Part shown: piece after piece, positions 21,292 to 33,460 of the stretch | Numbering within the stretch: position 1 is the first letter of the stretch | Layout: every line of letters begins with the position of its first letter | Assembly (NCBI GenBank): GCA_024704765.1 | Contig: JAKMXF010000036.1 | Coordinates: 1 to 63,722 of the forward strand | Reading direction: 5' to 3' | Origin: Oopsacas minuta | Lineage: Eukaryota; Porifera; Hexactinellida; Lyssacinosida; Leucopsacidae | Length of the DNA stretch: 63,722 bases | Program-made: the position numbers and the translations under genes | The notes under the pieces: model-generated | What the model was told of the DNA's origin: nothing | The model's input: the letters and a program-made list of their open reading frames with translations, nothing else | Databases searched by the model: none

Positions 21292-22434
21292 ATGGCATTG
21301 ATTTACAAACTACAAAATATCCTATATGTGGCAGTTATTATATTATTCCTTTTATTCCAAACATATTATATCGGAGCTACAATTAAACAATTCAGGAATC
21401 AATTGAGAGAATTTAGAAACACTCGCAAGTTAGATACATTTCAGATAAATACAATAGTCAAATACAAACTTTTGTATAACCAAAAGACGATTCTCATCAA
21501 AAGTCTATTCATTATATTCATATTATCATATGAGATAGTAATGTTTAGTTACACATTAGTGTATTTTGCAGTTTTCAACATAAATATCGAACATCCTTAT
21601 GTAATAGAAGAAGTACAAATGATTTCACTGAATTGTTCTGTACATCCGACCTTGGGATATTACTACCATTATCCGGCATCTAGATTCTTACCTATAAGTC
21701 TAGGAATAATGCTATGCAGCTTAATAACTCTCATTTCTATCCTCACTACATTTCTTAAGAAACGATACTATGTCCATTCGATTCGTACATCCTTGATAAG
21801 GTATGCTGTCTGTTGGTGCATTGAAGTAATTGTTCTATTAGCTTGTTGTACAGTATACACACTACCTCTTCTCTTTATACTTGCTCCATCACTCGCATTC
21901 ATCAACTGGGTATACTTCGTGTATGAAAGTAAACAACTTGCTTACATTCTGAAAGCTAGAATAAGAGATATTGTGAATTATGAATGGGATCGAATGCATT
22001 ACAAAGAGAGCAGACATTCATATAGGATGTATGTTGTATTCAGTATTATCTACTCATTCGCCTTGCTGAATATGATTATTGTATTAGCACTAGATTTAGC
22101 GAGACTACCTATTCGTCTTGTGTTACTAGATGAGTGCTATTTTCAAGTAGTTTACAAATACAAATTTGATTTACAACTTAGCCAAAATTTCATTCAAAAA
22201 GTATCTAATTAGACTCATGATTTCGAGGTATATATTTTACCTTTCATTGCCTACTTCTCGTTCAGTACACTCTTAATTCCATTCATTGCAATTGTTGTCT
22301 GGAATACAATGACAGAATGTATAAAGAACAGAACAACTCCAATTCGTTACACTCCTGTATAAGGAGGTTCCAATAGAGATCATGGAAGATTAAGACTTAA
22401 GGTACATCGTAGGGAACCTTTATTCAGCTTCTGA
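21292..22434 (+). pseudogene. Unrecognised seven-helix membrane protein, copy C (two nonsense codons)
   Basis: Aligned with copy A, this copy reads open for 306 residues, then a TAG replaces the TGG codon at about 22210-22212. A second nonsense codon (TAA for TAC) falls near 22360 in the TPVY motif. Without these it would run to 22434, like copy A. The first 20 residues (MALIYKLQNILYVAVIILFL) differ from A and B. From the QTYYIGATIKQ motif onward it is almost identical to copy A. Helix 7 and the tail are lost, so it is probably a pseudogene. A shortened six-helix product cannot be excluded. Confidence 0.8.
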
Positions 22435-24063
22435 ATTGTGTCCACTCAAACTATGCTATAAGGACAAATCAGACTAATTATGTAGTATATCAATAATAAC
22501 AAGCCGTTGAGCATACTTACGCTGCGGTTTGCGGACCGGTATTCGCCGGATGTACCCTACAAGTGCTTCATATAATCCTATTAATTTAATGATCAGTATA
22601 TACGTATTTATTAAATCGTATTGAAAGCGTATTCATATACCGTATTACCTCGAATAATAGCTGGGGCTTATTAATATCAAGCCGCCTTGAGAGGGAAGTT
22701 ACGATTTTTGTAAACACAATAATTTCTAAATAATCATACAAATGTGCTTACATTATGTCTCTTTATCCTAAAAAACAGTAGATAAATCAAAATATACGGG
22801 AAATGACGACTGTAAGCAGTTATTAGGGTGTTAGTATCGTGCGATCGATCACGATACATTATTGACGATCGGGGAATGATCGCCCATAATTATACAAGCA
22901 GTGATCTAACGGAAGATCGCGATCATTTTTTCCCGAAAACTTTCGATGAGAATTTGAAAATTTCGAATCTATACCCGAAATTGTTTATTCAAATGTATGT
23001 ACTAATTTTCATGGCAATCAAACTGTTAGATTTGCATGCCCGCGACGGAAAGACGGACACATGTAATAGAGCATAAATTTCAGAAAAGTGATCGGAAAAA
23101 TGATCGTGAACGTGATCGCGATCCTTTTTGGCGGCTGGATCGCAATCACGATCTCCAATAATTTTCTAATGAACGAACGTGATCGTGATAGCGATAATAA
23201 AGTTGGTGATCGACTAATGCCCCATCAGTTATTAGTTTTTAGGGGCCTCAGGAGGGCTATTATTCGAGGTAATACGGTATTTGTAAAAATTATTATATAA
23301 TCTACAATTTATCACAGAATACTTTCGTATAAAAATCGGGCAATAATTAGTAAAGAATCTACCCTAGATGAACTGCCACAAACAGTGAAACGTGATAGTA
23401 TTGTTCGGCGCCCCTAGTACTGTCACGCCAAAACTGGTCCAGGACAAATCTCAAGGATAGCTTTGTACTAAAGTTGACAAATATGTCGCTTTCTCCTTGG
23501 AAAAAAACACTGGTAAAATTCCTACTTCAGAAGATCTGTCCTGTTACTCCTGTACTAATCCTTTTAGGGTAAAGGAATTACAATTATGAAATGTAAATGT
23601 AAATATTTAAAAATTAGGTGTATAAATAATAAATATATTTATAAACTTCATCAATCCATCTCTCGTGGCTGCAAAGCTATCAGTGAGGCAGTCCGTTCGA
23701 GCCCGATCAAAGCGCATGAATGGAGACTCAGTTATGATTGAATACCCGAACTATACTATGAGAAAATAAAGGATACTGCATATCGAATGTGTAGTTTCCG
23801 AAAATATAGTCGAAAGCCACAAGGTGGATCAAGAAGCAAAAAATGAATGAAATCAGCTATGAGCTATCTTCTACACCTAATTCAATCTCGTACAGACATA
23901 TCACTTCTGTTCATGAATGAAATATGTTCGCATTAAAGAAAGGAATTACAATTATCAGTGTCTACTATTGCACGATGTCTAGAAGATTGGCTTATTACTT
24001 AAAAAGACAGTTGAATTGAAACCACAAAACAGAAATTTAGAAGAGAATTAAGTGGCAAGACAT
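21350..24063. repeat. Segmental duplication unit C
   Basis: Near-identical to 10471-14491 without the mariner. It holds most of 7-TM copy C, the empty mariner site (about 22490-22500), a MITE at 22638-23279 and about 780 bp of further matching non-coding DNA. Confidence 0.9.
22638..23279. mobile_element. MITE with TACCGTATTACCTCGAATAA ends, copy in unit C
   Basis: The duplicate of 13073-13713, 642 bp long, with the same inverted ends and GATC-rich interior and only scattered differences. It encodes no transposase. Confidence 0.75.
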
Positions 24064-25773
24064 CAACACCTGCATTATGGCTACAGTAAATAGATGAAAT
24101 GGGAGCAAATGCTTGGCTATATTGATGAGTGTGGCTTTGGTTTAGGGCTGACTGAATGGTAGAAAGTGTTGGAAAACTACTTGATTGAATGGTGGGAAAT
24201 AGGGCGTCCCCCTCCCCAACTTTTCGATGTGGATCCAGCTCCCTGGAACGCAGAACATGGATTACATTTAATAAGGTGACATTTGGCAAGAATATCACGT
24301 TATCCTTCTTTTACACAAATATTTTATTTTCCATTTGCATTTTTCACGAAACATAATTTAATCAAATTAGCGAGGTTGTCTTACATTTGGAATTGTAAAA
24401 AACAGCTGTAAATCCATAGTCATACATGGCACAACTTCAACATGGTTATTTAGGATTGCCTAAAGAAATTGAACTATCGAAGTGACCTCAGGATTGTAAG
24501 TTTGTGTCGATATTACTAATATTCACGTGATTAGAGAGCAAGGGAGTCTAATAAACCTGAACATACAGATATCAACATTACTTTTACATATACTAATAGT
24601 GCATGTACTGAGTAGTAATACTTATATATGAAGCTGAAACATGATAAATCATCAAAGTAGCGGCTGCACAGCATTGTAAGAATAACTTGATAAAATTGAT
24701 AAGACATTCTGGATAAAGATTCCAATCCTACTCTTATACGTTTATCAATCAAGTGATTTGTCAGCTCAATTAGTTTTAGGAATTTCTATTAGTGCCTGAT
24801 AGACTCATAATTATGATTTTAATAGAGGTTATACATAATACTTTCCTGGACTCTAGAAAAATTACTTTGTAATTTTACAAACAATAAATGCGAACAGCTC
24901 AGCAGGCCCTGATAATATAGGCAGCTATGAAGCTGAAAACAGAATTTATGGTTAAACTGATGGCTGGATAACGGAGCACTCGAATTTCTTAACGACGTTC
25001 GAGTAAACTGATAATAGGAGAAGACGAATTAGTTTAGGACATATTCCAACTACATTATGATTGAGTGCAGGATATTTTCCGATATTTATGTAGGACTGAA
25101 GTGGGACATATTCCGCGTTCCAGTAAAAAAAGGGCTAAATCCCTGCTTGTTGAGTGTCATGGACTCATGGTCTATTGAAATTGTCAAAATCAGAATTATA
25201 TATACATAGCGTAGCTAAGTCACAAAGCTCAGACATACTCACGTACATACTAGTTGGCTTACAATACAAAGCTCGATTTTTAATCCTTGTATATCAAAAT
25301 CAGTTAAAAATTGTCTTTACTTGTAATATAATTTGAATACTCAAACAAAAAAACTTTCGAGATTTTAACCCCTGAATCCCCTAATAGATAACATCCTCCC
25401 ATAAGACTCAATGTCACACTAAACACAACCATACGTAAGATGGAGCAAAGATTCCCCCGCCCTTGCTACACTGTATAAGTACAATCGCCTATTATCTACC
25501 AAGTCGGTGGTCCCAATATAATCATTCCCATCAGATTTGGGACCCATGGGGTGTGACAATAAGTGACCTTGACTGTATAAAACAATTAAATAAATCAAAC
25601 ATATTCTAGGATAATATCAAATTAAATGATATTGAATAGTAATATACTCTCATTAAAGATTATTCAATTTAAGAGAGGTATTTAGTTCTGAAGTCTTTCA
25701 ATTATTATCACAATTCCATCAACTTCATGAGAGAAGGTGATTAGATGAATTCCTTTGTTAAAAGTATCCCAAA
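24064..25773. other. Intergenic, no gene recognised
   Basis: No supported gene. A 99-residue open stretch on the minus strand (23999-24298) has no recognisable domain and begins inside the duplicated flank. No repeat structure was recognised. Confidence 0.4.
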
Positions 25774-26505
25774 TCAGTATTTATGGGTCTTAGGGTACTC
25801 GAATGCAGTCATTGGCTTTCCGCCAATGTTACAGGTGCCTACTCCAACTTTTCCCTCAATTGCATCTGGTACAGAAAAAATGCTGGACTTTTGCTTCGCA
25901 CTAATCATTTTGTTTTTTGATGTTTTCGACCTAAAATCTTGCCATTTTCTGATCTCCTTCGCACTTGCTTCGTCTCTCTCTTTAAATTTCTGTTCCTTTT
26001 TTAATGCTTTATTCTTTTTATACTCCTTCTCATCGGGTCTTTTTCGTTTCCTATCATTGTTCATAGCAGATTTTTCGAATCGCTTTTTGAAGCTACCGGG
26101 CGGATTATGATTTGGACGTAATTGCGCTATGTCTACTCTCTCAGTTACATTGTAATATTCAAATTTGACAGTACATTTCCCGTCACCACTAGTCAAGTCT
26201 ACAATAACACCAGGGTAGTACTTCCCATCTTGTGGCCAAATAGCTAAACAACGGTCACCTTTAGTTAATGGCGCTTTGGCGCCTGACGTTTGTTTATCAG
26301 ATTCACTACTCTGTACATTTCCCTCAGACCCTTGCCCACCCAGGATTTGTGTAATACCAATCAGCTGTTCTAAATCTGATTTCAATTTAATTAGCTCCTC
26401 ATTATCTGGGGCTTGTGATAAAGCTGAATCTACCTGTTGTAATTGAGTTGTATATTCTTCTAGACTAGCTTCAAATTCTCTGATCTGGAAGGAGTTACTA
26501 GCCAT
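25774..26505 (-). CDS. SMNDC1: SMNDC1/SPF30 splicing factor (Tudor domain)
   Basis: A complete intronless gene for 243 residues, the usual length of SPF30 (about 238). Known role: SPF30 is a nuclear spliceosome factor required for joining the U4/U6.U5 tri-snRNP to the pre-spliceosome; its Tudor domain binds symmetrically dimethylated arginine on Sm proteins. Seen: an N-terminal helical region (6-50), the Tudor domain (about 80-133: GDRCLAIWPQDGKYYPGVI through FEYYNVTERVDIAQLRP), a lysine/arginine-rich nuclear targeting region (140-190) and the conserved C-terminus with SIFSVPDAIEGKVGVGTC. The start Met is at the expected position. Confidence 0.95.
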   Translation of the reverse strand: MASNSFQIREFEASLEEYTTQLQQVDSALSQAPDNEELIKLKSDLEQLIGITQILGGQGSEGNVQSSESDKQTSGAKAPLTKGDRCLAIWPQDGKYYPGVIVDLTSGDGKCTVKFEYYNVTERVDIAQLRPNHNPPGSFKKRFEKSAMNNDRKRKRPDEKEYKKNKALKKEQKFKERDEASAKEIRKWQDFRSKTSKNKMISAKQKSSIFSVPDAIEGKVGVGTCNIGGKPMTAFEYPKTHKY

Positions 26506-28075
26506 ATTAGAAAAGTAGCTAGCATTTTTGGATCATAAATTGGAATTACGAAGTATGAATTTACTTCAAAGAATCCGAAATATCGTTACGACATGTACAT
26601 GAACAAAATGCTACTGCTACATATTTAATTTGATGAGATTCCTTATGTATAGCTGAGCTATTGTGTTAGTACAGTTTTTTGCAATACGAAAAGCTCATAC
26701 CCTCATTCGAAAGGTTATTAATCCGAAAAAATGACCTTTCCTCGGAGATAGAAAAGCTAATACACAAAAACTGCACTATAATTATTTGTAATTTTTGTAA
26801 TTTTCGATTAGCTGCTTTGATAGACTTCATAATCATGAAATGGTTACCTAATTAATATACAGCAGCTCAATAGTACTAATTAGTATATGTGTTCCGTCCG
26901 ATGCCCAACCTCCATTCCGTTAACTAACTAGACCTCCCAATGCTTAACCGTACAGTTGAAACATTAAACCATACGTTATGTACAAGATCTTATTTTCAAA
27001 CATGGTCGGCGCATCATTTCAAAAAGTGGTAACGTATATTTTAACTGCCTTATGTAGCCGATCACGCTCCTGCTATTTCAATGGTTCCACTACCCCCTTC
27101 CTGAACTCCTCAAAAAAGGATCCCGATTCGGATAGTACAATCTTTGAATAAAAGTTTTAGTCACACCAACATAAGAAGGATACATAACTATGCTTTCTGT
27201 AGACAATTGAGCATCCATATTTAAATTCTAACAACAGATTAATTAACCTTCCTGGCTAGTTACTTAACGGGACGGCTGGATGCTTAACCAGATAGGTTGC
27301 ACATTGGAGTGTCTCTCCGGCTAATAATTCCATCAGCAAAAATAAGTTACAACAATTATTCTGAAAATGTAAGTACTAGAATTTACTAAATTGAATTAAT
27401 ACGTTCTCAAATCTTGGATTAAATAAACTTAGACGATATTGAGTATAATTGTTTCGTTATTGGAATATACGAGAGAGTGACACAGACATTTGGTGTATTG
27501 TGGAGTTTACTAGTATTTTGTTGGTAAGACTAGACTGAGCACAGCTTCACAGGTTAATGCAAACAGGATTGCAAAATATTTCACTACTGTCCTAAACGAA
27601 TTTCCACATGGTTAACAGCTGATATAATAATGAATCTAATACAGATAGATCAAACTAAATGAATGTGATATTATTTGTCTACTCAAGGATATTCATTATA
27701 TAACATCCTAATAATATTTCTCAAAATAATCCTAAAACATACCACAACAAATCAAATAAATCTCCTTGGAGAACCTGGCTGAGGGACAACCATGGGGCAG
27801 TGTTCGCACTAATCCCTCAGACATCTCTCCAAAGAACTAAAACAACCAGTTATTAGACACTGGTGCAGTGTTACCTATAACTTTCGGGGGGGGAAGCACA
27901 TCTGACGATGGGTGTCGTCAAAATTCCACGTGGTACTGGTAAAATGTGATAAATTCGGGCAAATATCCTGGGGGGCATTTGTAAGTGAAGTGGTAATTTA
28001 TAGCACATGAATATATGTATACATGTTGTCTACTTCAGGTTGCGAAACGATACCACGCATGGTGTATTACTATGT
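26506..28075. other. Intergenic, no gene recognised
   Basis: No gene is supported in this 1.6 kb. A run of G (near 27887-27894) and low-complexity AT stretches are the only visible features. Confidence 0.4.
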
Positions 28076-29224
28076 ACAGTCTGTCCAATAATTATTTAGA
28101 ATTTTTAAAATTATAATTCCTGGCGAACTAGCACAGCGATAGAACTAATCTTGGTAAATATATCATGTAGAATATTGCGAGATTAATATTTTATTTTGCG
28201 CCGTCATTATCTATCACTAATTGACACCTCTTTGGCATTGATCTCCAATAATTTTCTAGAAAATTTCCATTGATATTTTCCCACAAGTCGGTAAACTCCT
28301 TCTTCAGCTGTGTAATATTCTTTGGACCCTTTTTTAACAGCTTTTGTTTGACCCAAACAAACAAGTTTTCTATGGGGTTAATGTCTGGACTCTGACTAGG
28401 CCAATTGATCTTCTTATTGGGCATGTTTTTCTCCATCCAAGCCTTGGTCATTTTTGCGGTATGCTTGGGATCATTGTCCTGAACTAAGAACCAATCATCT
28501 TGGTGGAATACATGAGCTTGGGCATGCAAATGAACTTCCAATATCTTTACAAACAATTCTGCATTCAGCATATGTGTCAAGATACACAATGGAAACGTCC
28601 CATAGAGGAGAAAGCTGCCCATATGTGAATTTTTGAGTATATTTGACTGTGAGTTGAGCCCTCACCATGCTTCTTTTGGTCCACATCCGAATTTGCCCTC
28701 GACACAACCAAATTGAGGCCTCGTCAGCGAAAATAGCATGCTACCATTGGTTATCAATGTTATTCCTTGCCCATTGAATTCTATAGAGCCGATTCTTTTC
28801 TGATAACAGGGGAGCAGGAGTCGGATAAGGCTTGGAATAATCAAGTTTTTTCAAGCAACGACTCGTGGTATCTCTTCCTACTTGAACTGGACACTTAGCT
28901 GTTAAATTGCGAATTAAAATCGCAGGATTTATGTTAATGGTCCTAGCAACCTATTTCTTTATTTTTGGGACAAGTGTCCCAGGTCTACCTGGTCCACTCT
29001 TGTGAACAAGAGAGGTTTCAGTCTTTAGACGAGAAATGAAGTTGTAAACGGTTGCAACAGACACACCCAAGATAGAGCTGATTCTTCCGGAGAGTCTTTC
29101 TTTCCTACTAAGAGTATTTGAATTTGTTTCCTCTTTGATTCTTGAGACATTTGGGCGATAAATAGCTATTTAATGTATGAATAATCTCAATGAAATCAAA
29201 TTCTAAAAAGGCTCAGTACTGAGT
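28076..29224 (-). mobile_element. Degenerate Tc1-type element
   Basis: A decayed Tc1 transposase lies between weakly matching ends. The left end reads TACAGTCTGTCCAATAATTA and runs to TTAGAATTT; the right end, read backward, has CAGTACTGAGCC then TTAGAATTT. The TA flanks and precise limits are uncertain. Confidence 0.7.
28191..29150 (-). pseudogene. Tc1-family transposase, multiple frameshifts
   Basis: The frame starts MSQESKRKQIQIL at 29150. It then shifts into the paired-like helix-turn-helix part (ILGVSVATVYNFISRLKTE, GRPGTLVPKIKK followed by a stop), shifts again around 28700, and ends with an open 143-residue catalytic part. Catalytic residues are visible: Asp in IFADEASIW, Asp in QDNDPKHT and Glu in SPDINPIENLF, with 35 residues between the last two by my count. 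At least two frame changes and one stop make it inactive. Related to the Tc1 group, not to the two DD37D elements. Confidence 0.88.
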
Positions 29225-30548
29225 ACATTCTGAATGTGGTTAACGTAGTAAGTTGTTTAATTCCCCGTGTATAGAGACCCCATTTATAGAAGTTGCATTG
29301 TTGCACTGTAGTAGTGAAATATTTTGCCATCTAATTACATGATAATATGTTCTCAGTTGAATCTTGAGCCAACTTAATACTTGTGAATTAACGCAATAGA
29401 ATCTAGATTTAATAACAAGATTCTAAGCTAATAAGTTCGAGTTATTCAGATCTAAAAGATGCCTTGAAGCATGGCTTACTATAATACGGCTATACATGCT
29501 GCCTATCTAGTTTTTGAAGAGTAGAAATTTGTAAAGGCTGATAAACTGAAAAATACGTGTGATAGGCCTTATGAATATATTATCAACATATGAAACGTAG
29601 TATCAAAGTATACATATATGTGGTGAAATATGTGATTAGTCATCATGTGGTCGGGCAAGTTTCAAAAATTGTATTTAGACATTAATAATGTCCGATTGGT
29701 ATATACTATGGCTAATTAATTACAAAAGATGAAAAGCAGCATGTATAGCTGTATTATAGTAGGCCAGACTTGAAGTAATAATAAATATGGAGATGATAAA
29801 ATCGATAGAAAGATAAAATCATATGGAGTCCAACATGTGAAATATTCCAATAAATCGGGGCTGATGCCATTGAATTACAAACCTTTTAGTGAACATATTG
29901 CAATATATCAATTTATAATTGCAGTATAAGGGTTCAAAGGATGTTATATATATATGGAAACTTTAATTGTATAACAGTATTGCCCACTGGTATGTTTTAC
30001 AGCTGATTGTCTCTTATAATCTAATACATGATAAGTAGCCTCAATTGATAAAATCCATTTATGGATTTAAACAATCTCGTACATACGCTAGCGCTAGCGT
30101 GTCACTGGAACAACGCGAATATAAGATGTATTCACAGGTTCCACCCTCCATCATAACCTGTAAATAATAAAATTTGTGTTCAGCAAATTGTATATAATTT
30201 TTACATAAACTAAATATAGTAAGAATAGTGAACTCTGAGAACATACTTATAGCTTTCGTTATGTTGTAGACCTGTAGTAATCTCTGAAAAAGGATTAATT
30301 TTCAGGATACATTGAATATAATTAAATTAAACACCATACCGCCTATACGTACGGATGCAATCTGTTTGTATTCAAATGTAACCTACAAAAAATGGATCTC
30401 CTTCTTCAAAGTGTTAATGTTAGGACTGCATCTGATGGCATCATTCGCTTGAAGATGGAGACTTTATATTTGACTCAGAAAATATAAATTACGAAATTTC
30501 TGATCAACATGTTGAAACCTAATATCTAGCATGCTTTTGAATTATACA
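29225..30548. other. Intergenic, no gene recognised
   Basis: AT-rich, with no supported coding region. A short palindrome (GCTAGCGCTAGC, near 30088) is the only distinct motif. Confidence 0.4.
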
Positions 30549-30760
30549 TAGAAAGGTGTGAAATATGATTAATCACCAAAAAGGTGTTAAATATTCACTT
30601 TAGAAGAAATTCATACCCGAGGGCAAATCTTTGACCCAAAGTGTATATGTGTGCCAATTTTCATGTTAATCGACTGCTAGATTTCACACGGACGTACGAA
30701 CATCGTACATCTTCCTTGTCATTAGAGCAACTCCCTATAGGGCTGCACTAAAATTAACTT
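30549..30760 (+). repeat. Dispersed repeat R1
   Basis: A reference copy of a non-coding repeat. It begins GAAAGGTGTGAAATATGAT, then has a segment with CAAATCTTTGACCCAAAGTG, then CTGCTAGATTTCACACGGAC, and ends CTATAGGGCTGCACTAAA. Other copies or pieces lie at 19478-19660, 36661-36700 plus 37199-37310, 37985-38060 and 56947-57105. A SINE or MITE is possible, but no diagnostic ends were found. Confidence 0.55.
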
Positions 30761-31144
30761 GAAAGACGCTATGGAAACAAGTAAGGGCAAGATTATTCCT
30801 TTCTGATCAAAAATACATAACTAAACGACCTGATAATATGCGAACTCCACCGTACAGTACTTACCAAACTTCTTGGTAGAGGTGGAAAGTTCCGAATTTT
30901 TCGACTACTTCAGGTGTCATGTGACTCATGTCCCGTAGAAATTCATCCCCCAAAATACTTTTCATCTCTGCTATCTACTCTAAAATTTAAGTTTGGATGT
31001 ACATATGCTTGAACCACCGATGATAATTTGAGTCTGGATTGTACTGCTGTTGTTAGCAGAAATTAAAGTTATCTGGCACTATTAAATTAAGATCATATCC
31101 TTCCATAGATGTATATGTATCAATTAGCAGAGGCTCTAGCAAAT

Positions 31145-31154
31145 ACTATATAAG
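31145..31154 (+). promoter_or_regulatory. Possible TATA box of the EMI-EGF gene
   Basis: ACTATATAAG lies 52 bases before the start codon of the gene at 31206. The spacing would give a short 5' leader. Inferred from motif and position only. Confidence 0.35.
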
Positions 31155-31205
31155 ACAACATGCATATGATGCATGCATCAGTACACTATATAGCAATCTA
31201 AGCAA

Positions 31206-32225
31206 ATGGAATATAGAAAGATACTTTTTGTAATTATTCTGTTATTTACACATTTTATAGAAACAAATTCTGAAATTGTTAGTAACAAAACATGTACATG
31301 CGATGTTAAATACACACATGTAGGTTATACATCGTATATGCGGTTAATCCCAACTGTCACACGCACATACTACACATATTCGTGTCTGGATTTCAGAGCA
31401 CTTTTCAGATGCACAGCTTATCGTGTTGTAAGAATTGAGAAATACATTAAAGTATACAAGAAAAAGTATTTCCTCGCGGTTAAACAGGTTCCATGTTGTT
31501 GTGAAGGTTATGAAGAAGTTGATTCAGATACATGCAGACCACAATGTACACAAATTTGTCAGAACGAAGGAGTATGTACACAACCAGATACATGTTCGTG
31601 TCCACTTGGATGGACTGGGCATGATTGTAGTACAGATGTTAATGAGTGTAATTCTAACCCTTGTCAACAGAAATGTGAGAATACAGATGGCTCATACAGT
31701 TGTAGTTGTCATCTGGGTTTCTACAAACAACCAGACAACATCAACAACTGTTTTCAACACACAGCTCGTCTACACAATTTCCGTGTGAGAGCAACAAATT
31801 CAGGACATTTGACTGTACATTGGAAGCTAAATGCCTCTTTCCAACACACACAACTTTTACAAACTTTCCAACTCAATTACAGTTATCCATTAAACGAGGA
31901 TATGGAAGTAAGGAGCCTCAATATCTTACCCACACAATCTCAAGTATCTACTTCCATTCTATATCCAGGCATACCCGTACACTTCAAATTCTCTCTCATC
32001 TACAAATCTGATCTACTACAAGAGAATCAGCCTAATCTAGACGGAATAACACAGATACATTTTCGTGTCCCTGATCCAAACATGGAGCGTTGTCTGAATT
32101 ATTACAACTTGGAACAGTTCGTTAAGAACCGAATAAGTGGTAATTCTACCCACACACCGAGTCCGTGCTCTGAAGAAACAGTTTGTATCGATCAATCCAC
32201 AACTCCCTATTACTTTTGTCAATAA
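31206..32225 (+). CDS. Secreted EMI-EGF protein, copy 1
   Basis: An intact single-exon gene for 339 residues. Domains seen: signal peptide (about 1-20), an EMI domain (about 28-102, with the Cys pattern ending CCCEGY), an EGF module (about 112-141), a calcium-binding EGF module (DVNECNSNPC, about 144-182), then a beta-rich fibronectin type III-like segment (about 187-285, with LTVHWKL). No transmembrane helix follows, so it should be secreted. Role unknown; this domain set is typical of extracellular adhesion or receptor proteins. The part after residue 95 is almost identical in DNA to the inverted copy at 34769-35779, while the EMI domain is diverged. It has no close match to a named gene that I recognise. 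Confidence 0.8.
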   Translation: MEYRKILFVIILLFTHFIETNSEIVSNKTCTCDVKYTHVGYTSYMRLIPTVTRTYYTYSCLDFRALFRCTAYRVVRIEKYIKVYKKKYFLAVKQVPCCCEGYEEVDSDTCRPQCTQICQNEGVCTQPDTCSCPLGWTGHDCSTDVNECNSNPCQQKCENTDGSYSCSCHLGFYKQPDNINNCFQHTARLHNFRVRATNSGHLTVHWKLNASFQHTQLLQTFQLNYSYPLNEDMEVRSLNILPTQSQVSTSILYPGIPVHFKFSLIYKSDLLQENQPNLDGITQIHFRVPDPNMERCLNYYNLEQFVKNRISGNSTHTPSPCSEETVCIDQSTTPYYFCQ

Positions 32226-32329
32226 ATCCCATTACTTGATCTCAAAGGCTTTAGTTATACTGAAACTCAATTATGGTTAATCTGTCTGTGTTTTTCTTAT
32301 TTGAATCTAATTTAGTTTTTAGTATTACG

Positions 32330-32895
32330 AGCCTTTGGCTCGTCGCTTCGCGATGAACTCGGCGCATTGCGCCTCGAGTTATTCAACGGACAAACAAACA
32401 GAGAAACAACAATTGAGATTGAATAATATTAATGTTGTTTACAATATTCAGACTCAGCATACTCGAGTATCTCAGTATAGTCGTTGAAAGTATGATTCTA
32501 CCTCAATTTTGAAATTTGTTTACTTTATGTACCTGAAAGTAGACAAATATTCACAATATGTTGTTTACAATTATCATATTTGGACTCAGCATACACTATT
32601 ACCTCAGTAGAGTCGTTGGAAGTATGATTCTACCTCAATTTTGAAATTGTTTACTTTATATTCAAAAAACAACAATAAATTTACATATGATTAATTCAAA
32701 AGTGTTAAATCGGATTCAACATGTTCGGTATATTTAGTGAAGTTTTATTGAATTCTATTTACTTCCTTGATAAACACGATAAATACATAGTTATATGACA
32801 ATTTCAAAATTGCATACCGTAAATCCTTTCCTTGACAACGGACAAACAAACAACAATTGAGATTTAATAATATAGATTTTCGAGAATATCCCTCA
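32330..32895 (+). repeat. Hairpin-headed dispersed repeat R2, copy 1
   Basis: The head (32330-32380) packs three compact hairpins: GAGCCTTTGGCTC, TCGCTTCGCGA and GGCGCATTGCGCC. Then follow a CAAA-rich run, the body and an end with TTTAATAATATAGAT. In this copy a body segment of about 125 bp is tandemly doubled (around 32440-32650). Other copies: 33290-33460, 33461-33745 (reverse), 38717-39330 and 62985-63412 (reverse). Confidence 0.7.
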
Positions 32896-33289
32896 ACGGC
32901 TACACAAGGGCAACCAGTTACGCTGATTTCACATTTCGATGTTTCTCAATGATGTATATTTTCTAGCGCGCTTGGCTTGATAGGTTGGCGACACAGCTTG
33001 GTGCTTCAATTTAGCTTAAGTATTAAACATCTTTATTTCTTAGTGCTTATTGTCCCTACGCGACGATAAGCAATCAGTCCCGAGGGTCTTCCAGTTTCTT
33101 CACTCAATTCCGAACATACAAACATATATATTAGTCCGCTTCGGTTTCTCGCGCTACACGGTTGCGAATACTTTGTGTCCGCACTCAAGCCTATGACCCT
33201 CAAGTACATAAACTCATACTTAACTGTAGCACACATGATACTGCCATAATATTTAAATCTGCTGTCTTTATGTCCCCCAAAGTGAACAA

Positions 33290-33460
33290 ATATCTATGAA
33301 ATGTTGTTTACAATATCATATTTGGGCTCAGTATATTCGATTACCTCAGTATAATCTTGTTGTTGTGTAATATTCGTTCTGGACATTATGAACGAACCTA
33401 CGTATATGTTTCTATATGAGAGCGTCACAGACAGATAGAAATTGAGATTTAATAATATAG
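33290..33460 (+). repeat. R2 fragment, forward
   Basis: Carries the body piece with ATGTTGTTTACAATATCAT and the end TTGAGATTTAATAATATAGA. It meets a reversed R2 copy tail to tail at about 33460, making a short palindrome there. Confidence 0.5.

Noticed and set aside
31435-32011. Open frames of 101-117 residues overlapping the EMI-EGF gene
   Set aside because: Same-strand, other-frame shadows of the EMI-EGF coding sequence. The mirrored shadows occur in the inverted copy.
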